From: Amycolatopsis thermophila | GTDB lineage: Bacteria > Actinomycetota > Actinomycetes > Mycobacteriales > Pseudonocardiaceae | DNA length: 64,000 nt | Direction of reading: 5' to 3' | NCBI RefSeq assembly: GCF_030814215.1 | Contig: NZ_JAUSUT010000001.1 | Location: forward strand, 4,588,001 to 4,652,000 | Shown: positions 1 to 11,518 of the stretch, piece after piece | Position numbering within the stretch: position 1 is the stretch's first letter | How the letters are laid out: every line of letters begins with the position of its first letter | The notes under the pieces: generated by a model | Told to the model about the DNA's origin: nothing | Seen by the model: the letters and a program-made list of their open reading frames with translations, nothing else | Databases searched by the model: none | Translations under genes and position numbers: made by a program

Positions 1-868
1 TCGCCTTCAGCGCCGCGTCCACCAGCTGCCGGCCGATGTCCATCGGGTCCTGCGTGATCGCACCGGCCATCAGGCCGTTGTTGATCGCGTCGATCTGGGC
101 CTTACCGGAGTCGAACCCGACGATCGTCAGGCCCTGCTTCCCGCTCTCCTGCACGCCCTTGATCACGCCGATGGCCGAACCCTCGTTGGAGGCGTAGATG
201 CCCTTCAGGTCCGGGTTGGCCGCGATGATCGACTTGGTGATGTTGGCCGACTCCAGCTGGTCACCGCCGCCGTACTGGGGTGGCAGCACCGTGATGCCGG
301 GCGCGTTCTTCGCCATCCAGTCCAGGAACCCGTCCCGCCGGTCCTTGCCGGACAGGCTCGTCTGGTCGTGCACCACCAGCGCGACCTTGCCCTGCCCGCC
401 GATCTGCTGCGCCAGGTGCTTGGCCGCCTCGGCCGCCGCCGCCTTGTTGTCGGTGGCCACGGTGGTGACCGGGATGTCGCTGTCCACCCCGGAGTCGAAC
501 GCCACGACCGGGATGTTCTGCGACTTCGCCTGCTGCAGCAGCGGGGCGGCGGCACGCGAGTCCAGCGCCGCGAACCCGAGCGCCTGCGGCGACTTGGCCA
601 GCTCGTTGGTCAGCATGTTGACCTGCTGCTCGACGTCCTTCTCGGTCGCCGGGCCGACGAACGTGGTCCGCGCGCCCTTGGCGGCCGCCTCGTCCTCGGC
701 GCCCTTCTTCACGGCCTGCCAGAACTGGTGCTGGAAGCCCTTGGACACGATCGAGATGAGCGGGCCGTTCCCGCCGCCACCGGCGGTGTTCCCGCCCTGG
801 CCGCACGCGCCCAGCGCCAGCGCCAGCACGGCGGCGGCGGCCGCGGCGGCGAACTTTCTTGTCCTCAT
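1..868 (-). CDS. Sugar ABC transporter substrate-binding lipoprotein (RbsB-like), 3' end cut by window edge
   Basis: Extracytoplasmic sugar-binding protein of a CUT2 (ribose-type) ABC transporter; its C-terminus lies beyond the left edge. The start ATG (868) follows AAGGAG. The N-terminus (MRTRKFAAA, then an Ala/Leu-rich stretch) ends in a lipobox LALGAC at about residue 22, so it should be a lipid-anchored protein. The body reads as a periplasmic-binding-protein type 1 fold: ISIVSKGFQHQFWQ strand, AALDS near residue 100, VVAFDSG, a VATDN loop, VGFDSG near residue 265. It is the last visible gene of the minus-strand operon 5935-1, 20 bp after the permease gene. Neighbouring fuconate dehydratase suggests L-fucose or a similar 6-deoxy sugar as ligand; that is inference from context. 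Confidence 0.9.
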   Translation of the reverse strand, partial: MRTRKFAAAAAAAVLALALGACGQGGNTAGGGGNGPLISIVSKGFQHQFWQAVKKGAEDEAAAKGARTTFVGPATEKDVEQQVNMLTNELAKSPQALGFAALDSRAAAPLLQQAKSQNIPVVAFDSGVDSDIPVTTVATDNKAAAAEAAKHLAQQIGGQGKVALVVHDQTSLSGKDRRDGFLDWMAKNAPGITVLPPQYGGGDQLESANITKSIIAANPDLKGIYASNEGSAIGVIKGVQESGKQGLTIVGFDSGKAQIDAINNGLMAGAITQDPMDIGRQLVDAALKA

Positions 869-888
869 CAAGAACTCCTTTGTTCTTT

Positions 889-1884
889 TCAGGCTTCCCG
901 TTTCCGGATCCGGTCGGTGTAGACGGCCACGAGGATGACGCATCCGAGGATGACGTTCTGCCACTCCTGCGGGATCGACATGATCTGCAGGCCGTTGTTG
1001 AGCACCGAGATGATCAGCGCGCCGATCAGGGTGCCGAGGATCGATCCCTTACCACCCGACAGCGACGTCCCGCCGATCACCACGGCGGCGATCGCCTGCA
1101 GCTCGTATCCCATGCCGGTGGCCGGCTGCGCCGACCCCAGCCGGGCCGAGATCATCACCCCGGCCAAGCCGGTGAACAGCCCCGCGAAGGCGTAGATCCC
1201 GAGCTTCCACCGGCGCACGTCGATGCCGGACAGGGCGGTGGCCTCCTCGTTGCTGCCGATCGAGTATGTGTAGCGGCCGAGGACGCTCTTGGTCAGCAGC
1301 ACGCCCGCGATGATCGCGATCGCCAGCAGGATCAGCACCGCGTTGGGCACGTTCGGGATCAGGTTGCCGGCCGAGATCTCGATGTAGCCGGGCGAGTTGC
1401 TGAAGTAGATGGGGGTGCTGTGGGACAGCACCAGCGCCAGCCCCTCGGCGACGAGCATCATCGCCAGCGTCGCGATGAACGGCGGGATCTTCAGCAGCGC
1501 CACGTTGATCCCGTTGACCAGCCCCATCAGCCCGCCGAACAGGATCGCCAGCGGCACCCCGAGCGCCAGCGGCAGCCCGATGTTCACGATGAACACCCCG
1601 GACATCACCGCGCACAGCGCCATCCCGGTGCCGATGGACAGGTCGATCCCGCCCGTGATGATGACGAACGTGGTGCCGATCGCGAGCGTGCCGATGACCA
1701 CCGTGGAGAACAGGATGGCGATGAAGTTGCCGTAGGAGAAGAAGAACGGGCTCACGATCGAGAAGAACGCGTAGATCACGATGAGGCTCGCGAACGCCAG
1801 CAGTTGCTGGAGCCTGCTCTTGATCGCACCGGCCATCCCGCCGGCCTGCTGCCGCTCCGCCGTCGGAGCCTTGACCGTCGTCAT
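889..1884 (-). CDS. Sugar ABC transporter permease (RbsC-like)
   Basis: Membrane permease of the CUT2 transporter, 331 aa, the usual length for RbsC. The chosen ATG (1884) overlaps the stop of the ATPase gene as ATGA; a longer upstream reading in this frame is the shadow of the ATPase gene. Multiple hydrophobic segments are visible ([18 protein letters not shown] near residue 30, [31 protein letters not shown]). The conserved segments GGIDLSIG (about residue 75) and [11 protein letters not shown] (about residue 270) are hallmarks of BPD_transp_2 permeases. Translational coupling with the ATPase implies a fixed stoichiometry. Substrate assignment rests on the operon only. Confidence 0.93.
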   Translation of the reverse strand: MTTVKAPTAERQQAGGMAGAIKSRLQQLLAFASLIVIYAFFSIVSPFFFSYGNFIAILFSTVVIGTLAIGTTFVIITGGIDLSIGTGMALCAVMSGVFIVNIGLPLALGVPLAILFGGLMGLVNGINVALLKIPPFIATLAMMLVAEGLALVLSHSTPIYFSNSPGYIEISAGNLIPNVPNAVLILLAIAIIAGVLLTKSVLGRYTYSIGSNEEATALSGIDVRRWKLGIYAFAGLFTGLAGVMISARLGSAQPATGMGYELQAIAAVVIGGTSLSGGKGSILGTLIGALIISVLNNGLQIMSIPQEWQNVILGCVILVAVYTDRIRKREA

Positions 1885-3467
1885 GCCTGTCCTGCCTTCT
1901 CTTCGGCCGTCCCGGGGATGAGGCCGAGCTCGGCGGCGTCGGCCGGGTTCTCGTCCGGCCGTAGGGTCGCGAAGTGCATGATGTTCTCCTGGGTCGCCTC
2001 GCTCGCGTCGAGCACGCGCGTCACGCGGCCCTCGCTCATCACCACGACACGGTGGGACATGCGCAGGATCTCCGGGAGTTCCGAGGAGATCATGATGATC
2101 GACTTGCCCTGCCCGGTCAGCTCGTTGAGCAACTGGTAGATCTCCTCCTTCGCGCCGACGTCGATGCCCCGCGTCGGCTCGTCGAAGATGAGAACGTCGC
2201 AGTCCTTGGCCAGCCACTTGGCGATGACGACCTTCTGCTGGTTGCCGCCGGAGAGGTTCTTCGTGGTCTGGTCGAGCGAGGGGGTCTTGATGCTCAGCGC
2301 GCCGATGTAGCGTTCGGCCTTCGCGCGCAGCGCGCCGTCACGCACGAACCCGGCCCTGGTGAACTGGTCCCGCAGCGCCGACAACGCGATGTTGGCCTTG
2401 ACGTCCTGGTCCAGCAGGAGCCCGAACCGCTTCCGGTCCTCCGACAGGTAGCCGATGCCGAGCTTCGCGGCGTCGGCCGGGGTGCTGATGCGCACCGGCC
2501 TGCCGTGCAGGGTCACGGTGCCCGCCTCGGCCTTGTCCGCGCCGACGAGGGCGCGGGCCACCTCGGTGCGGCCGGCGCCCATGAGCCCGGCGAACCCGAG
2601 GATCTCGCCGTGCCGCAGGTCGAACGACACGTCCTTGAGCAGGTCCCGGGTGCGCAGGCCCTCGACCCGCAGCACGACCTCCTGGTCCGCGCGCACCCCT
2701 TCCGGGCGGGCTTCGGTGTCGATGGGCCGGCCGACCATCAGTGCGATGATGTCCGCGGTGGCCGCCGTGGCCATGTCGAGCGTGTCGATGTACTCGCCGT
2801 CGCGGATCACCGTGACCCGGTCGGCGATGCGCTTGATCTCCTCCATGCGGTGGGAGATGTAGATGACCCCCGTACCCGGCCGCACGAAGTGGCGGATCAG
2901 CTCGTGCAGGGTGGCCACCTCGGCGTCGTTGAGCGCGGCCGTGGGCTCGTCCATGATCAGTACGCGCGGGTCGTAGGACAGCGCCTTGGCGATCTCGACC
3001 ATCTGCTGGTTGGCCACGGTCAGGCTGCCGGCGACCGCCCGCGGGTCCAGCCGCAGGTGCAGCCGGCCGAGCAGGTCCGCGGCGTCGGCGTTGAGCTTGC
3101 GCTCGTCCAGCAGCAGCCGTCCGCGACGCGGTTCCCGGCCGATGAAGATGTTCTGCGCGACCGTCAGGTGCGGCACCAGGTTGAACTCCTGGTGGATGAT
3201 GCTGATGCCCAGCTCCAGCGCGTGACGCGGGCCGGAGGGCCGGTACGGTTCGCCGCCCAGCCGGAACTGCCCCGAATCGGCGGTGTGGATGCCGGAGAGC
3301 AGTTTCATCAGGGTGGACTTGCCCGCACCGTTCTCGCCGACCAGGGCGAGAACCTCGCCGGAGCGCAGCTCCAGCCGCATGTCGTGCAGCGCACGCACAC
3401 CCGGGAAGTGCTTGTTCACGCCCTCGACTTCGAGCAGTGGCTCCGTCATCGTCACGACCCCGCTCAT
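1881..3467 (-). CDS. Sugar ABC transporter ATP-binding protein, two fused ABC domains (RbsA-like)
   Basis: Energises the CUT2 importer. 528 aa with two ABC domains as in RbsA/XylG. Domain 1: Walker [10 protein letters not shown] near residue 43, [15 protein letters not shown] in place of the usual signature region, Walker [12 protein letters not shown]. Domain 2: the P-loop region is the degenerate GLMGAGRTE typical of this family, followed by LSGGNQQK and [12 protein letters not shown]. The start at 3467 is supported by the ATGA overlap with the upstream small gene; an internal ATG at 3449 ([10 protein letters not shown]) is an alternative start that would better fit the family N-terminus. 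Confidence 0.94.
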   Translation of the reverse strand: MSGVVTMTEPLLEVEGVNKHFPGVRALHDMRLELRSGEVLALVGENGAGKSTLMKLLSGIHTADSGQFRLGGEPYRPSGPRHALELGISIIHQEFNLVPHLTVAQNIFIGREPRRGRLLLDERKLNADAADLLGRLHLRLDPRAVAGSLTVANQQMVEIAKALSYDPRVLIMDEPTAALNDAEVATLHELIRHFVRPGTGVIYISHRMEEIKRIADRVTVIRDGEYIDTLDMATAATADIIALMVGRPIDTEARPEGVRADQEVVLRVEGLRTRDLLKDVSFDLRHGEILGFAGLMGAGRTEVARALVGADKAEAGTVTLHGRPVRISTPADAAKLGIGYLSEDRKRFGLLLDQDVKANIALSALRDQFTRAGFVRDGALRAKAERYIGALSIKTPSLDQTTKNLSGGNQQKVVIAKWLAKDCDVLIFDEPTRGIDVGAKEEIYQLLNELTGQGKSIIMISSELPEILRMSHRVVVMSEGRVTRVLDASEATQENIMHFATLRPDENPADAAELGLIPGTAEEKAGQA

Positions 3468-3721
3468 CGCACCCGCTCCGCCACACGGTAGAGCGCCCTC
3501 GCCGTCGCGGACAACACGGCAGCCGGTTCGGTCTCGGACAGCTCACCGATCAGTGTCGATACGGTTTCCCCGGTTTGGCCGTACCCTCCACTGGGGACGG
3601 TCACCGGCCGGTCCCCGGCGTAGCGGACGGTGGCACGCAGCGGACCGCCGGGTGGTGGCCACGCGTGCTCGCTCACCGTGCGGTCCCACTGGTGGGTGTT
3701 CACGCCGTACTCGGTCGTCAT
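3464..3721 (-). CDS. Small protein of unknown function inside the fucose operon (85 aa)
   Basis: No family recognised. The gene sits between the aldo/keto reductase and transporter ATPase genes with ATGA overlaps at both ends, so it is almost certainly translated as part of the operon. The sequence starts [14 protein letters not shown], contains WPPPGGP and a Gly-rich GGYGQTGE stretch, and ends in a predicted helix ([17 protein letters not shown]). There is no signal peptide, membrane segment or Cys/His cluster. Length and composition do not match FucU or RhaM mutarotases. It could be an accessory to sugar oxidation or transport, but function is unknown. Confidence 0.7.
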   Translation of the reverse strand: MTTEYGVNTHQWDRTVSEHAWPPPGGPLRATVRYAGDRPVTVPSGGYGQTGETVSTLIGELSETEPAAVLSATARALYRVAERVR

Positions 3722-4665
3722 GCCCGGATCAGCCCCTTGTCGCGCAGTGTCGTCCAGAGTTCGCCGGGCACGGCGGTCCGCAGCCGCCGCGCGTTCTGCC
3801 GCACCTCCTCCGGGGTGGCGGCACCCACCACGACCGCGCGCACCGCCGGTTCCCGCAGCGGGAAGTGCAGCGCGGCGGTGGGCAGGTCCACACCGAACTC
3901 GGCGCAGACCGCGGCGATCTCGCGCGCGGTGACCACGACGTCCGGGGGAGCGGGGGCGTACTCGTAGTGGCCCGACGGCTCGGGCGTGGCCAGCAGACCG
4001 GAGTTGAACACGCTCGCGGCCGCCACCGCCACCGACCGGGTGCGGCACTCGGGCAGCACCTCGTCCAGCGCGGACTGGTCGAGCAGCGTGAACCGGCCCG
4101 CGACCATCAGCAGGTCGGCGAGCCCGGAGCGGGCGGCGGCGGCCAGTGCGGCGACCGACTTGGAACCGACACCGACCGCCCTCACCACGCCCTCCGCGCG
4201 CAGCGCGGCGAGCGCGGGCAACCCCGAAGCCAGTGCCGAATCCAGGTCGTACTCCTCCGGGTCGTGCAGGTAGACGACGTCGACCGAGTCGAGCCCCATC
4301 CGGGTCAGCGACTCCTCCAGCCCGCGGCGCACCCCGTCGGCGGTGAAGTCCCACACCCGCCGGTGGTCGGCCGGCACCGCGAACCGGTTCGCCTCGTCCA
4401 GCCGTCCGGCGCCGGCGGGGTCGGGCACCAGGCGCCGGCCTGCCTTGGTGGACACCACGAACTCCGCGCGCGGCTTGCCGGCGAGGAAGGCGCCCAGGCG
4501 GCGTTCGGACAGGCCGAGGCCGTAGTGCGGCGCGGTGTCGAAGTAGCGGATCCCGCAGTCCCACGCGGCGTCCAGCACCGCGTGCGCCTGCGCGTCGCTC
4601 ATCGGCGCGTACAGGTTGCCCAGGTTCGCGGCGCCGAGCGCGAACGGGCCCGGCACGCTAGTCAT
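3718..4665 (-). CDS. Aldo/keto reductase, probable L-fucose (6-deoxyaldose) dehydrogenase
   Basis: NAD(P)-dependent aldo/keto reductase, 315 aa. Visible family signs: [17 protein letters not shown] near residue 40 (catalytic Asp and Tyr), the Lys of [15 protein letters not shown] (catalytic His), and [11 protein letters not shown] near the C-terminus for cofactor binding. Relatives in fucose or galactose operons oxidise the aldose to the lactone. It overlaps the fuconate dehydratase gene by 8 bp and the 85-aa gene by 4 bp, so the three are co-translated. The start at ATG 4665 ([16 protein letters not shown]) was chosen because the longer frame runs into the dehydratase. Exact sugar not provable from sequence. 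Confidence 0.85.
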   Translation of the reverse strand: MTSVPGPFALGAANLGNLYAPMSDAQAHAVLDAAWDCGIRYFDTAPHYGLGLSERRLGAFLAGKPRAEFVVSTKAGRRLVPDPAGAGRLDEANRFAVPADHRRVWDFTADGVRRGLEESLTRMGLDSVDVVYLHDPEEYDLDSALASGLPALAALRAEGVVRAVGVGSKSVAALAAAARSGLADLLMVAGRFTLLDQSALDEVLPECRTRSVAVAAASVFNSGLLATPEPSGHYEYAPAPPDVVVTAREIAAVCAEFGVDLPTAALHFPLREPAVRAVVVGAATPEEVRQNARRLRTAVPGELWTTLRDKGLIRA

Positions 4666-5935
4666 GGGCGTACTCCGCGAGCGACGACGCGTGCATCTCG
4701 GTCCCCGCGCCGGGTGCCTTGGGGGCGAAGTAGCGTCCACTGTGGACCTCCACCGGGGTGGTGAAGTGCTCGTGCAGGTGGTCGACGAACTCGATCATCC
4801 GGTCCTCGACCGTCCCGGACACCGCGACGAAGTCGAACATCGCCAGGTGCTGCACCGCCTCGCACAGTCCGACGCCGCCCGCGTGCGGGCACACCCGGAC
4901 CCCGAACTTGGCGGCCAGCAGCAGGATCGCGATGTTCTCGTTGACGCCGGCCACGCGGGTGGCGTCCAGTTGCAGCACCGAGAGCGCCTGGGCCTGCAGG
5001 AGCTGTTTGAACAGCACCCGGTTGGCGCCGTGTTCCCCGGTGGCGACCGGGATGGGCGCGACCGCCTTGGCGATGGCGGCGTGGCCGAGGATGTCGTCGG
5101 GGCTGGTGGGCTCCTCGATCCAGGCGAGGTCGAACGGGCGCAGCCGCTCCACCCACGCGATCGCGTCGCCGACGTCCCAGCGCTGGTTGGCGTCCACGGC
5201 GATGCGCACGTCCGGCCCGCACACCTCGCGCGCGATCCGCAGGCGGCGGACGTCCTCGTCGAGGTCCGCGCCGACCTTGAGCTTGATCTGGCCGAACCCG
5301 TCCGCGACCGCTTCCCGGCACAGCCGCGCGAGCTTGTCGTCGTCGTACCCCAGCCAGCCGGGGGTCGTGGTGTAGGCGGGGTAGCCCTCGCTCAGCAACC
5401 GGGCTTCCCGCTCGGCGCGACCGGGCTGCGCGGCGCGGAGGATCTCCAGTGCCTCGCCGGGGGTCAGCGCGTCGGTCAGGTAGCGGAAGTCGACCAGGTC
5501 GACGATCTCCTCGGGGCTGAGGGAGGACAGCAGCTGCCACAGCGGTTTGCCCTCTCGCTTGGCGCGCAGGTCCCACAGCGCGTTGACGGCCGCGCCGATG
5601 GCCATGTGCATGATCCCCTTTTCGGGGCCGAGCCAGCGCAGCTGCGAATCGTGCACCAGGTCGCGCCACAGTCCGCCGAGGTCGGCGAGCGTGGCGTCCA
5701 CGTCCCGGCCGAGCAGGTGGCCTTCGAGCGCGCGGAGCGCGGCGACCTGGACGTCGTTGCCGCGGCCGATGGTGAAGACGAACCCGTGGCCCTCCACGCC
5801 GTCGCCGGCGTCGGTGGCCAGGCGCAGGTAGGCGGCCGAGTAGTCGGGGTCCGGGTTCATCGCGTCCGAGCCGTCGAGGGTGCGCGACGTCGGGAACCGG
5901 ACGTCGTGCGTGTGCAGGGCGACGATGCGAGCCAC
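4658..5935 (-). CDS. L-fuconate dehydratase (enolase superfamily)
   Basis: Dehydrates L-fuconate to 2-keto-3-deoxy-L-fuconate in the non-phosphorylative L-fucose pathway. 425 aa, matching the family. Visible signatures: N-terminal [20 protein letters not shown], the KLKVG motif (general base Lys), VDANQRW with the first metal ligand, [24 protein letters not shown] and [15 protein letters not shown] near the C-terminus. The start is GTG 5935, with GGGAG about 9 nt upstream; the N-terminus then reads (M)[13 protein letters not shown] as in homologues. The longer upstream ATG frame crosses the promoter and is rejected. First gene of the operon 5935-1. Confidence 0.93.
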   Translation of the reverse strand: MARIVALHTHDVRFPTSRTLDGSDAMNPDPDYSAAYLRLATDAGDGVEGHGFVFTIGRGNDVQVAALRALEGHLLGRDVDATLADLGGLWRDLVHDSQLRWLGPEKGIMHMAIGAAVNALWDLRAKREGKPLWQLLSSLSPEEIVDLVDFRYLTDALTPGEALEILRAAQPGRAEREARLLSEGYPAYTTTPGWLGYDDDKLARLCREAVADGFGQIKLKVGADLDEDVRRLRIAREVCGPDVRIAVDANQRWDVGDAIAWVERLRPFDLAWIEEPTSPDDILGHAAIAKAVAPIPVATGEHGANRVLFKQLLQAQALSVLQLDATRVAGVNENIAILLLAAKFGVRVCPHAGGVGLCEAVQHLAMFDFVAVSGTVEDRMIEFVDHLHEHFTTPVEVHSGRYFAPKAPGAGTEMHASSLAEYAHD

Positions 5936-5971
5936 GGACCCACTCCCTTGTACGTCTCGGTGACGAGGCCG

Positions 5972-6001
5972 ACGATAGAGATCCGATGTCTTCGGCGTCA
6001 A
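5972..6001 (-). promoter_or_regulatory. Probable fucose operon promoter with embedded operator
   Basis: Read on the minus strand: TTGACG (5996-6001), an 18-bp spacer and TATCGT (5972-5977), 37 bp before the GTG at 5935. Inside the spacer is CCGA-N5-TCGG (5983-5995), a small dyad suitable for a repressor. No regulator gene is adjacent; the stretch 6002-6292 upstream shows no convincing gene. Confidence 0.5.
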
Positions 6002-6292
6002 GGCTCGCGACTGGCCCGATATCTGCCCCACGATTCGGCCACTCCGGAGGAGAGACCCGACCAATATGGTGCGGACGTGAACCGGGTACCTCGTCCGCCT
6101 CGGTTCCGTGGGACAGGAACGCCCCGCCGTCCTCGCCGACGGCCTGCGATCTGTGCCCTGATCATGGATCGTCGGGGCCGAGAGGAACTCGGATCTCGCG
6201 ACCGCTCGGGGCCTGCCCGAGGTCGGGTCGCGTTTCCGGCAGGACCACCACCGGCCGGGCCTCCTCCGTCAAGGCTGAGCCCGGGGGGAGCG

Positions 6293-6916
6293 CTACGCCG
6301 GCTCGGTCCGTCCATTGTCGACTCGGAGGGTCGTGGCCCAGCGTGTGCGCAGCCGCCGGGTGTGGGCGGCCACCGCGGTCGCGCCCCGGGCCGGGGGCAA
6401 GTGGTTCGCCGGCTCCTCGATCGCGGGGCCGGCTCGTCCAGCAGGACCGCCGACGGTCGTCGCAACCAGCAACGCCGCCGGCGCGAGCCGTCCGCGCCGG
6501 CCTCCGGACGGCTCGCGCCACGTCGGCGGCGGCTCCGCGCCGCCGAACCCCAGCCCCGCGAGTACGATCTCCGCCCACGGGTCGGCGGCCCGGGTGTCGT
6601 GCAGCTGGGCCAGTTCGAGCCGTTCGGCGTAGGCCGCCATCGCTTGCTCGTCGTCGGCGAGGAGGGCGCCGAGCCAGTCCGGCTCGGCCGGATCCTCGCG
6701 CGCGTCCGCCAGCGCGGCGTCGACCGCAGCGGCCACCGTCGCCGCCGGGTCGAACGGCATTTCCTGCTGCGGGTAACCCTGATCGGCCGGGCGTTCGACG
6801 CTGCTGCGGTCCGCCCCGGCCCGCACCCGCAGCAGCGTCGAGACCCGCGCGCCGTTCTCGCCGATCAACCGGATCCGGTGCCCCGGCGCGGCCGTCAGCG
6901 ACGCCCCGTCGAGCAC
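6293..6916 (-). pseudogene. Decayed ABC-F ATPase remnant
   Basis: Remnant of an ABC-F type ATPase lying 24 bp downstream of an intact ABC-F gene on the same strand. From GTG 6916 it reads VLDGASLTAAPGHRIRLIGENGARVSTLLR, so the Walker A lysine region is damaged (GENGARVST instead of GENGAGKST). It continues with EMPFDPAATVAAAVDAAL, as in first domains of actinobacterial ABC-F proteins, then a worn signature SGGRRGRL. The Walker B VLLDEPA is present only in another frame (near 6450), so there is a frameshift just before it; the tail (RWATTLRVDNGR) resembles the end of an ABC domain. The second half of a normal ABC-F protein is missing. Confidence 0.75.
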
Positions 6917-6939
6917 ATGCCGCCGAATCCCGGCGTGCG

Positions 6940-8556
6940 TCAGCGGGACTCGGTCAGCGTGCCGTCGGCGAGGCGGAGCCTGCGGTCGATCCGGATCTCG
7001 CGGAGGAACCGTTCGTCGTGGCTGACCACGACGAACGCGCCCTGGTAGGCGTTGAGCGCGCTCTCCAGCTGCCCGGCGCTGACCAGGTCCAGGTTGTTGG
7101 TCGGTTCGTCCAGCAACAGCAGCTGCGGTGCGGGCTCGGCGAACAGGATGCACGCCAGCGTCGCGCGCAGCCGTTCCCCGCCGGACAGCACCGCGACGGG
7201 CAGGTGCGCGCGGTCGCCGCGGAACAGGAAGCGGGCGAGCAGGTTCATCCGCTGCGCCGGGAGCATCGCGGGTGCGAACGCGGCCAGGTTCTCCGCGACC
7301 GTGCGGTCGTCGTCGAGCAGGTCCAGCCGCTGGGACAGGTAGGCGATCCGGCCGTCGGCGCGCTTGACGGTGCCGCCGTCCGGGTCGAGATCGCCGGTGA
7401 TCATCCGCAGCAGCGTGGACTTCCCGGACCCGTTGGCACCGGCGAGCGCGATGCGTTCCGGGCCGCGGATCGCCAGGGCGATGCCCTCGCCGAAGAGGTC
7501 TCGCTTGCGCAGGCCCTCGCCGAGGAACAGGGTCCGGCCGGCGGGCACCGCGGTCTGCGGGAGTTCCAGGGTGATCTTCGCCTCTTCACGCAGCGAACGT
7601 TCGGCCTCGTCGAGCTTCGCCTTCGCCGCGCTGACGCGGGCCGCGTGCGCGCCGTCGGCCTTGCCCGCGGACTCCTGCGCGTTGCGCTTGCGGGCTCCCG
7701 CGAGGATCTTCGGCAGGCCCGCGCTGGAGAGGTTGCGCTGCGCGGTGCTCGCCCGTTTCGCCGCGCGCTCCCGGGCCTGTTGCCTCTCGCGCTTCTCGCG
7801 CTTGACCTCCTGCTCGGCGTTGCGGATGTTCTTCGCCGCCACCTCCCGCTCGGCCTGGACAGCCTCCTCGTAGGCGGTGAAGTTGCCGCCGTAGTAGCGC
7901 ACCTCGCCGGTGTCGAGCTCGGCGATGCGGTCCATGCGGTCGAGCAGGGCGCGGTCGTGGCTGACCACCAGCAGGCACCCGGACCAGTCGTCGAGCACGG
8001 CGTAGAGCTTGCGCCGGGCCGCCAGGTCGAGGTTGTTCGTGGGTTCGTCGAGCAGCAGCACGTCGGGCCGCTTGAGCAGTTGCGCGGCCAGGCCGAGCGA
8101 GACGATCTGGCCGCCGGACAGGGTGCTCAGCGTCCGGTCCAGCGTGACCTCGCCCAGGCCCAGCCGGTCCAGCTGGGCGCGGGTGCGTTCCTCGATGTCC
8201 CACTCGGTGCCGATGGCGGTGAAGTGCTCCTCGGCGACGTCCCCGGACTCGACGGCTTCCAGCGCGCGTAGGACCGGCTCGATGCCGAGGACCTGGGACA
8301 CCGGCAGCTCGCCGGTGAGCGGCAGGTCCTGCGGCAGGTAGCCGAGCAGACCGTCGACGGACACGCTGCCGTCGGTGGGCTGCAGTTCGCCCGCGATGAG
8401 CTTGAGCAGGGTCGTCTTGCCGGCGCCGTTGGGCGCGACCAGGCCGGTGCGGCCGTCCGGGACGGTGAGGGACAGCTGGTCGAACACCGGGGTGTCGTCG
8501 GGCCAGGAGAAGGACAGGCCGGACACGACGATGGGGGCACTGCGGACATCGGACAT
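6940..8556 (-). CDS. ABC-F family ATPase (possible ribosome-protection / antibiotic-resistance type)
   Basis: 538 aa, two soluble ABC domains and no membrane segments, as expected for ABC-F translation factors. Domain 1: APNGAGKTT near residue 42, [17 protein letters not shown], then VSHDRALL. A charged, helical linker follows ([21 protein letters not shown]), the P-site tRNA interaction region in ABC-F proteins. Domain 2: [37 protein letters not shown] 8556 is chosen since the protein begins [18 protein letters not shown] as in relatives. Upstream there is a structured leader, and a divergent TetR gene shares the intergenic region, as for inducible resistance genes. Resistance versus housekeeping role cannot be decided from sequence. 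Confidence 0.88.
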   Translation of the reverse strand: MSDVRSAPIVVSGLSFSWPDDTPVFDQLSLTVPDGRTGLVAPNGAGKTTLLKLIAGELQPTDGSVSVDGLLGYLPQDLPLTGELPVSQVLGIEPVLRALEAVESGDVAEEHFTAIGTEWDIEERTRAQLDRLGLGEVTLDRTLSTLSGGQIVSLGLAAQLLKRPDVLLLDEPTNNLDLAARRKLYAVLDDWSGCLLVVSHDRALLDRMDRIAELDTGEVRYYGGNFTAYEEAVQAEREVAAKNIRNAEQEVKREKRERQQARERAAKRASTAQRNLSSAGLPKILAGARKRNAQESAGKADGAHAARVSAAKAKLDEAERSLREEAKITLELPQTAVPAGRTLFLGEGLRKRDLFGEGIALAIRGPERIALAGANGSGKSTLLRMITGDLDPDGGTVKRADGRIAYLSQRLDLLDDDRTVAENLAAFAPAMLPAQRMNLLARFLFRGDRAHLPVAVLSGGERLRATLACILFAEPAPQLLLLDEPTNNLDLVSAGQLESALNAYQGAFVVVSHDERFLREIRIDRRLRLADGTLTESR

Positions 8557-8581
8557 GGGACTGAGACCTCGGGGCGTGGGG

Positions 8582-8711
8582 CGCAGGCCAATCGCCTGCG
8601 TGCGAACGGGTGGACGACGACATGGCCACCGCGGCTGTCAGATGCCGGGGGCCCGCTCACTCCGGGGCTCACCCGGAGATGTCGTCTTCACCTGCCACGT
8701 CGGGTCTCCTT
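8582..8711 (-). promoter_or_regulatory. Structured leader with possible leader peptide before the ABC-F gene
   Basis: Between the divergent TetR gene and the ABC-F start. On the minus strand there is AAGGAG (8706-8711), 7 nt, then a GTG (8698) opening a 9-codon frame MAGEDDISG ending in TGA at 8669-8671. That stop codon lies in the loop of a perfect 7-bp hairpin, CCCGGAG/CTCCGGG in plus-strand order 8660-8666 and 8672-8678. A second perfect 7-bp hairpin (8582-8588 with 8594-8600) lies about 25 nt before the ATG. A leader peptide overlapping mutually exclusive hairpins is the classic layout of ribosome-stalling attenuation of ABC-F genes; here it is an inference. Confidence 0.4.
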
Positions 8712-8776
8712 CGCACGGCTGTCTCCCCTTCGACCATAGCAGCCGGCCCGTTCTCCGGCGATCAGGTTTTCCCCCG

Positions 8777-8796
8777 GGACGATCTCCGGATCGTCC
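8777..8796. promoter_or_regulatory. Palindromic operator candidate for the adjacent TetR regulator
   Basis: Perfect inverted repeat GGACGATC-TCCG-GATCGTCC, 8-bp arms with a 4-bp centre, in the intergenic region between the ABC-F gene (minus) and the TetR gene (plus). Size and position fit a TetR-family operator controlling one or both divergent genes. Confidence 0.55.
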
Positions 8797-8928
8797 ACAC
8801 TGGAGCGGACGGGTGCCTCCCGGTGGCGGAGTCCGTGGCCGCCCGCCGGCTCGGCGGCGCCGCCCGAGTGCCTCAGCGTTGTGGCGGATACCGATGGTGA
8901 CGGCTACACGGGAGGGTATGTTGTGGGA

Positions 8929-9474
8929 ATGAGAGCCGACGCCGCCCGCAACCTCGAGCTCGTCCTGACCACGGGCGCCCGCATGCTGGCCGAGGACCCC
9001 GCCGCGAGCATGGGGGCGATCGCGGCCGAGGCCGGCGTCGACCGCCGGACCGTGTACCGGCGGTTCGCGAGCCGGGAGGAGCTGCTGGCGGCGGTGTACC
9101 GGGCGCGGCTGGACGCGATCGAGGCGGCGATGGACACCGCCCGGCTCCGCGAGGCGCCGGTGCCGGTGGCGCTGCACCGGTACGTCGAGGAGATCGTCGG
9201 CGTCAACCGCAAGTGGCCGGTCGAGCTCAGTCGCATGCGCGCCGACCCGGAGATCTGGGCGCGGCGGCTGCGCGCGGTCGAGGAGCTGGAGGTGTTCCTG
9301 CAACGGGCCACCGACGAGGGGTTCCTCCGGCCGGGCCTGCCCGCGCGGTGGGCCGGCCACGTGCTCGGGCGTCTGCTGCACCTGGCCGCACGCGAACTTC
9401 CCGGCCTGACCGATGCGCAGGCGGCCGACGTCCTCGTCGACACGTTCCTGCACGGTGTCGGCCAGAGCACCTGA
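8929..9474 (+). CDS. TetR family transcriptional regulator
   Basis: 181 aa from ATG 8929. The N-terminal third is a TetR HTH: IAAEAGVDRRTVYRRFASREELLAAVY, with the recognition helix at about residues 38-47. The C-terminal part is the variable ligand-binding domain, ending ADVLVDTFLHGVG. The start is ambiguous: GGAGGG at 8911-8916 would serve an in-frame GTG at 8923 or the ATG at 8929; the longer frame from GTG 8881 has a less natural N-terminus. Divergent from the ABC-F gene at 8556 and 151 bp before a second ABC-F gene, so it may sense an antibiotic and control one or both. Confidence 0.88.
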   Translation: MRADAARNLELVLTTGARMLAEDPAASMGAIAAEAGVDRRTVYRRFASREELLAAVYRARLDAIEAAMDTARLREAPVPVALHRYVEEIVGVNRKWPVELSRMRADPEIWARRLRAVEELEVFLQRATDEGFLRPGLPARWAGHVLGRLLHLAARELPGLTDAQAADVLVDTFLHGVGQST

Positions 9475-9625
9475 GGCTCGAGGCGGCCCCACGCCACGCC
9501 GGGCGCAGCCGGCCGGGTTCGGGGGCCCGAAGTGACCACAGTGGACACGACGAGCCCGGCCGCGGCCGGGAGGCGGGCGACCGGGCCCGGAGGGGTGCCT
9601 GCCGGCCCGAAGTTAAGGTAGCCGG

Positions 9626-11263
<1,638 letters not shown>

Positions 11264-11396
11264 TGGCCGTGCCCGTTCCCGGGCGATTGTTTAACGCACG
11301 AGTAGTAAAACGACGTTAACCGTCCATTTGACACAATGGTGAATCAATCTTGGTTTTTCACCTTGTTCAAGAATCTCATTTTCGTCAGTTCCACTC

Positions 11397-11422
11397 GTTT
11401 CGGTGACACCCGGCCGGGGTAG
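11397..11422 (+). promoter_or_regulatory. Stress-sigma type promoter candidate of the gas vesicle cluster
   Basis: GTTT (11397-11400), 16 bp, GGGTAG (11417-11422), fitting the GNNT-N14-16-GGGTA pattern known for SigB/SigF-type stress sigma factors of actinobacteria. It lies about 97 bp before the first gvp start codon inside an AT-richer gap (11264-11518) with no gene. Confidence 0.5.
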
Positions 11423-11518
11423 CTCGATGTGCACGAACGCATCCTGCTCGCCCCGAGACGTCGGGGGGTGGCGCGTGGGTTGTGAACTCGCCAATCGCCG
11501 GAGTCAGGAGGAAACGAA

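Noticed and set aside
4616-8271. Very long plus-strand frames (810 and 761 codons) opposite the fuconate dehydratase and ABC-F genes
   Set aside because: Real proteins are on the minus strand with full motif sets; the plus frames are codon-bias artefacts.
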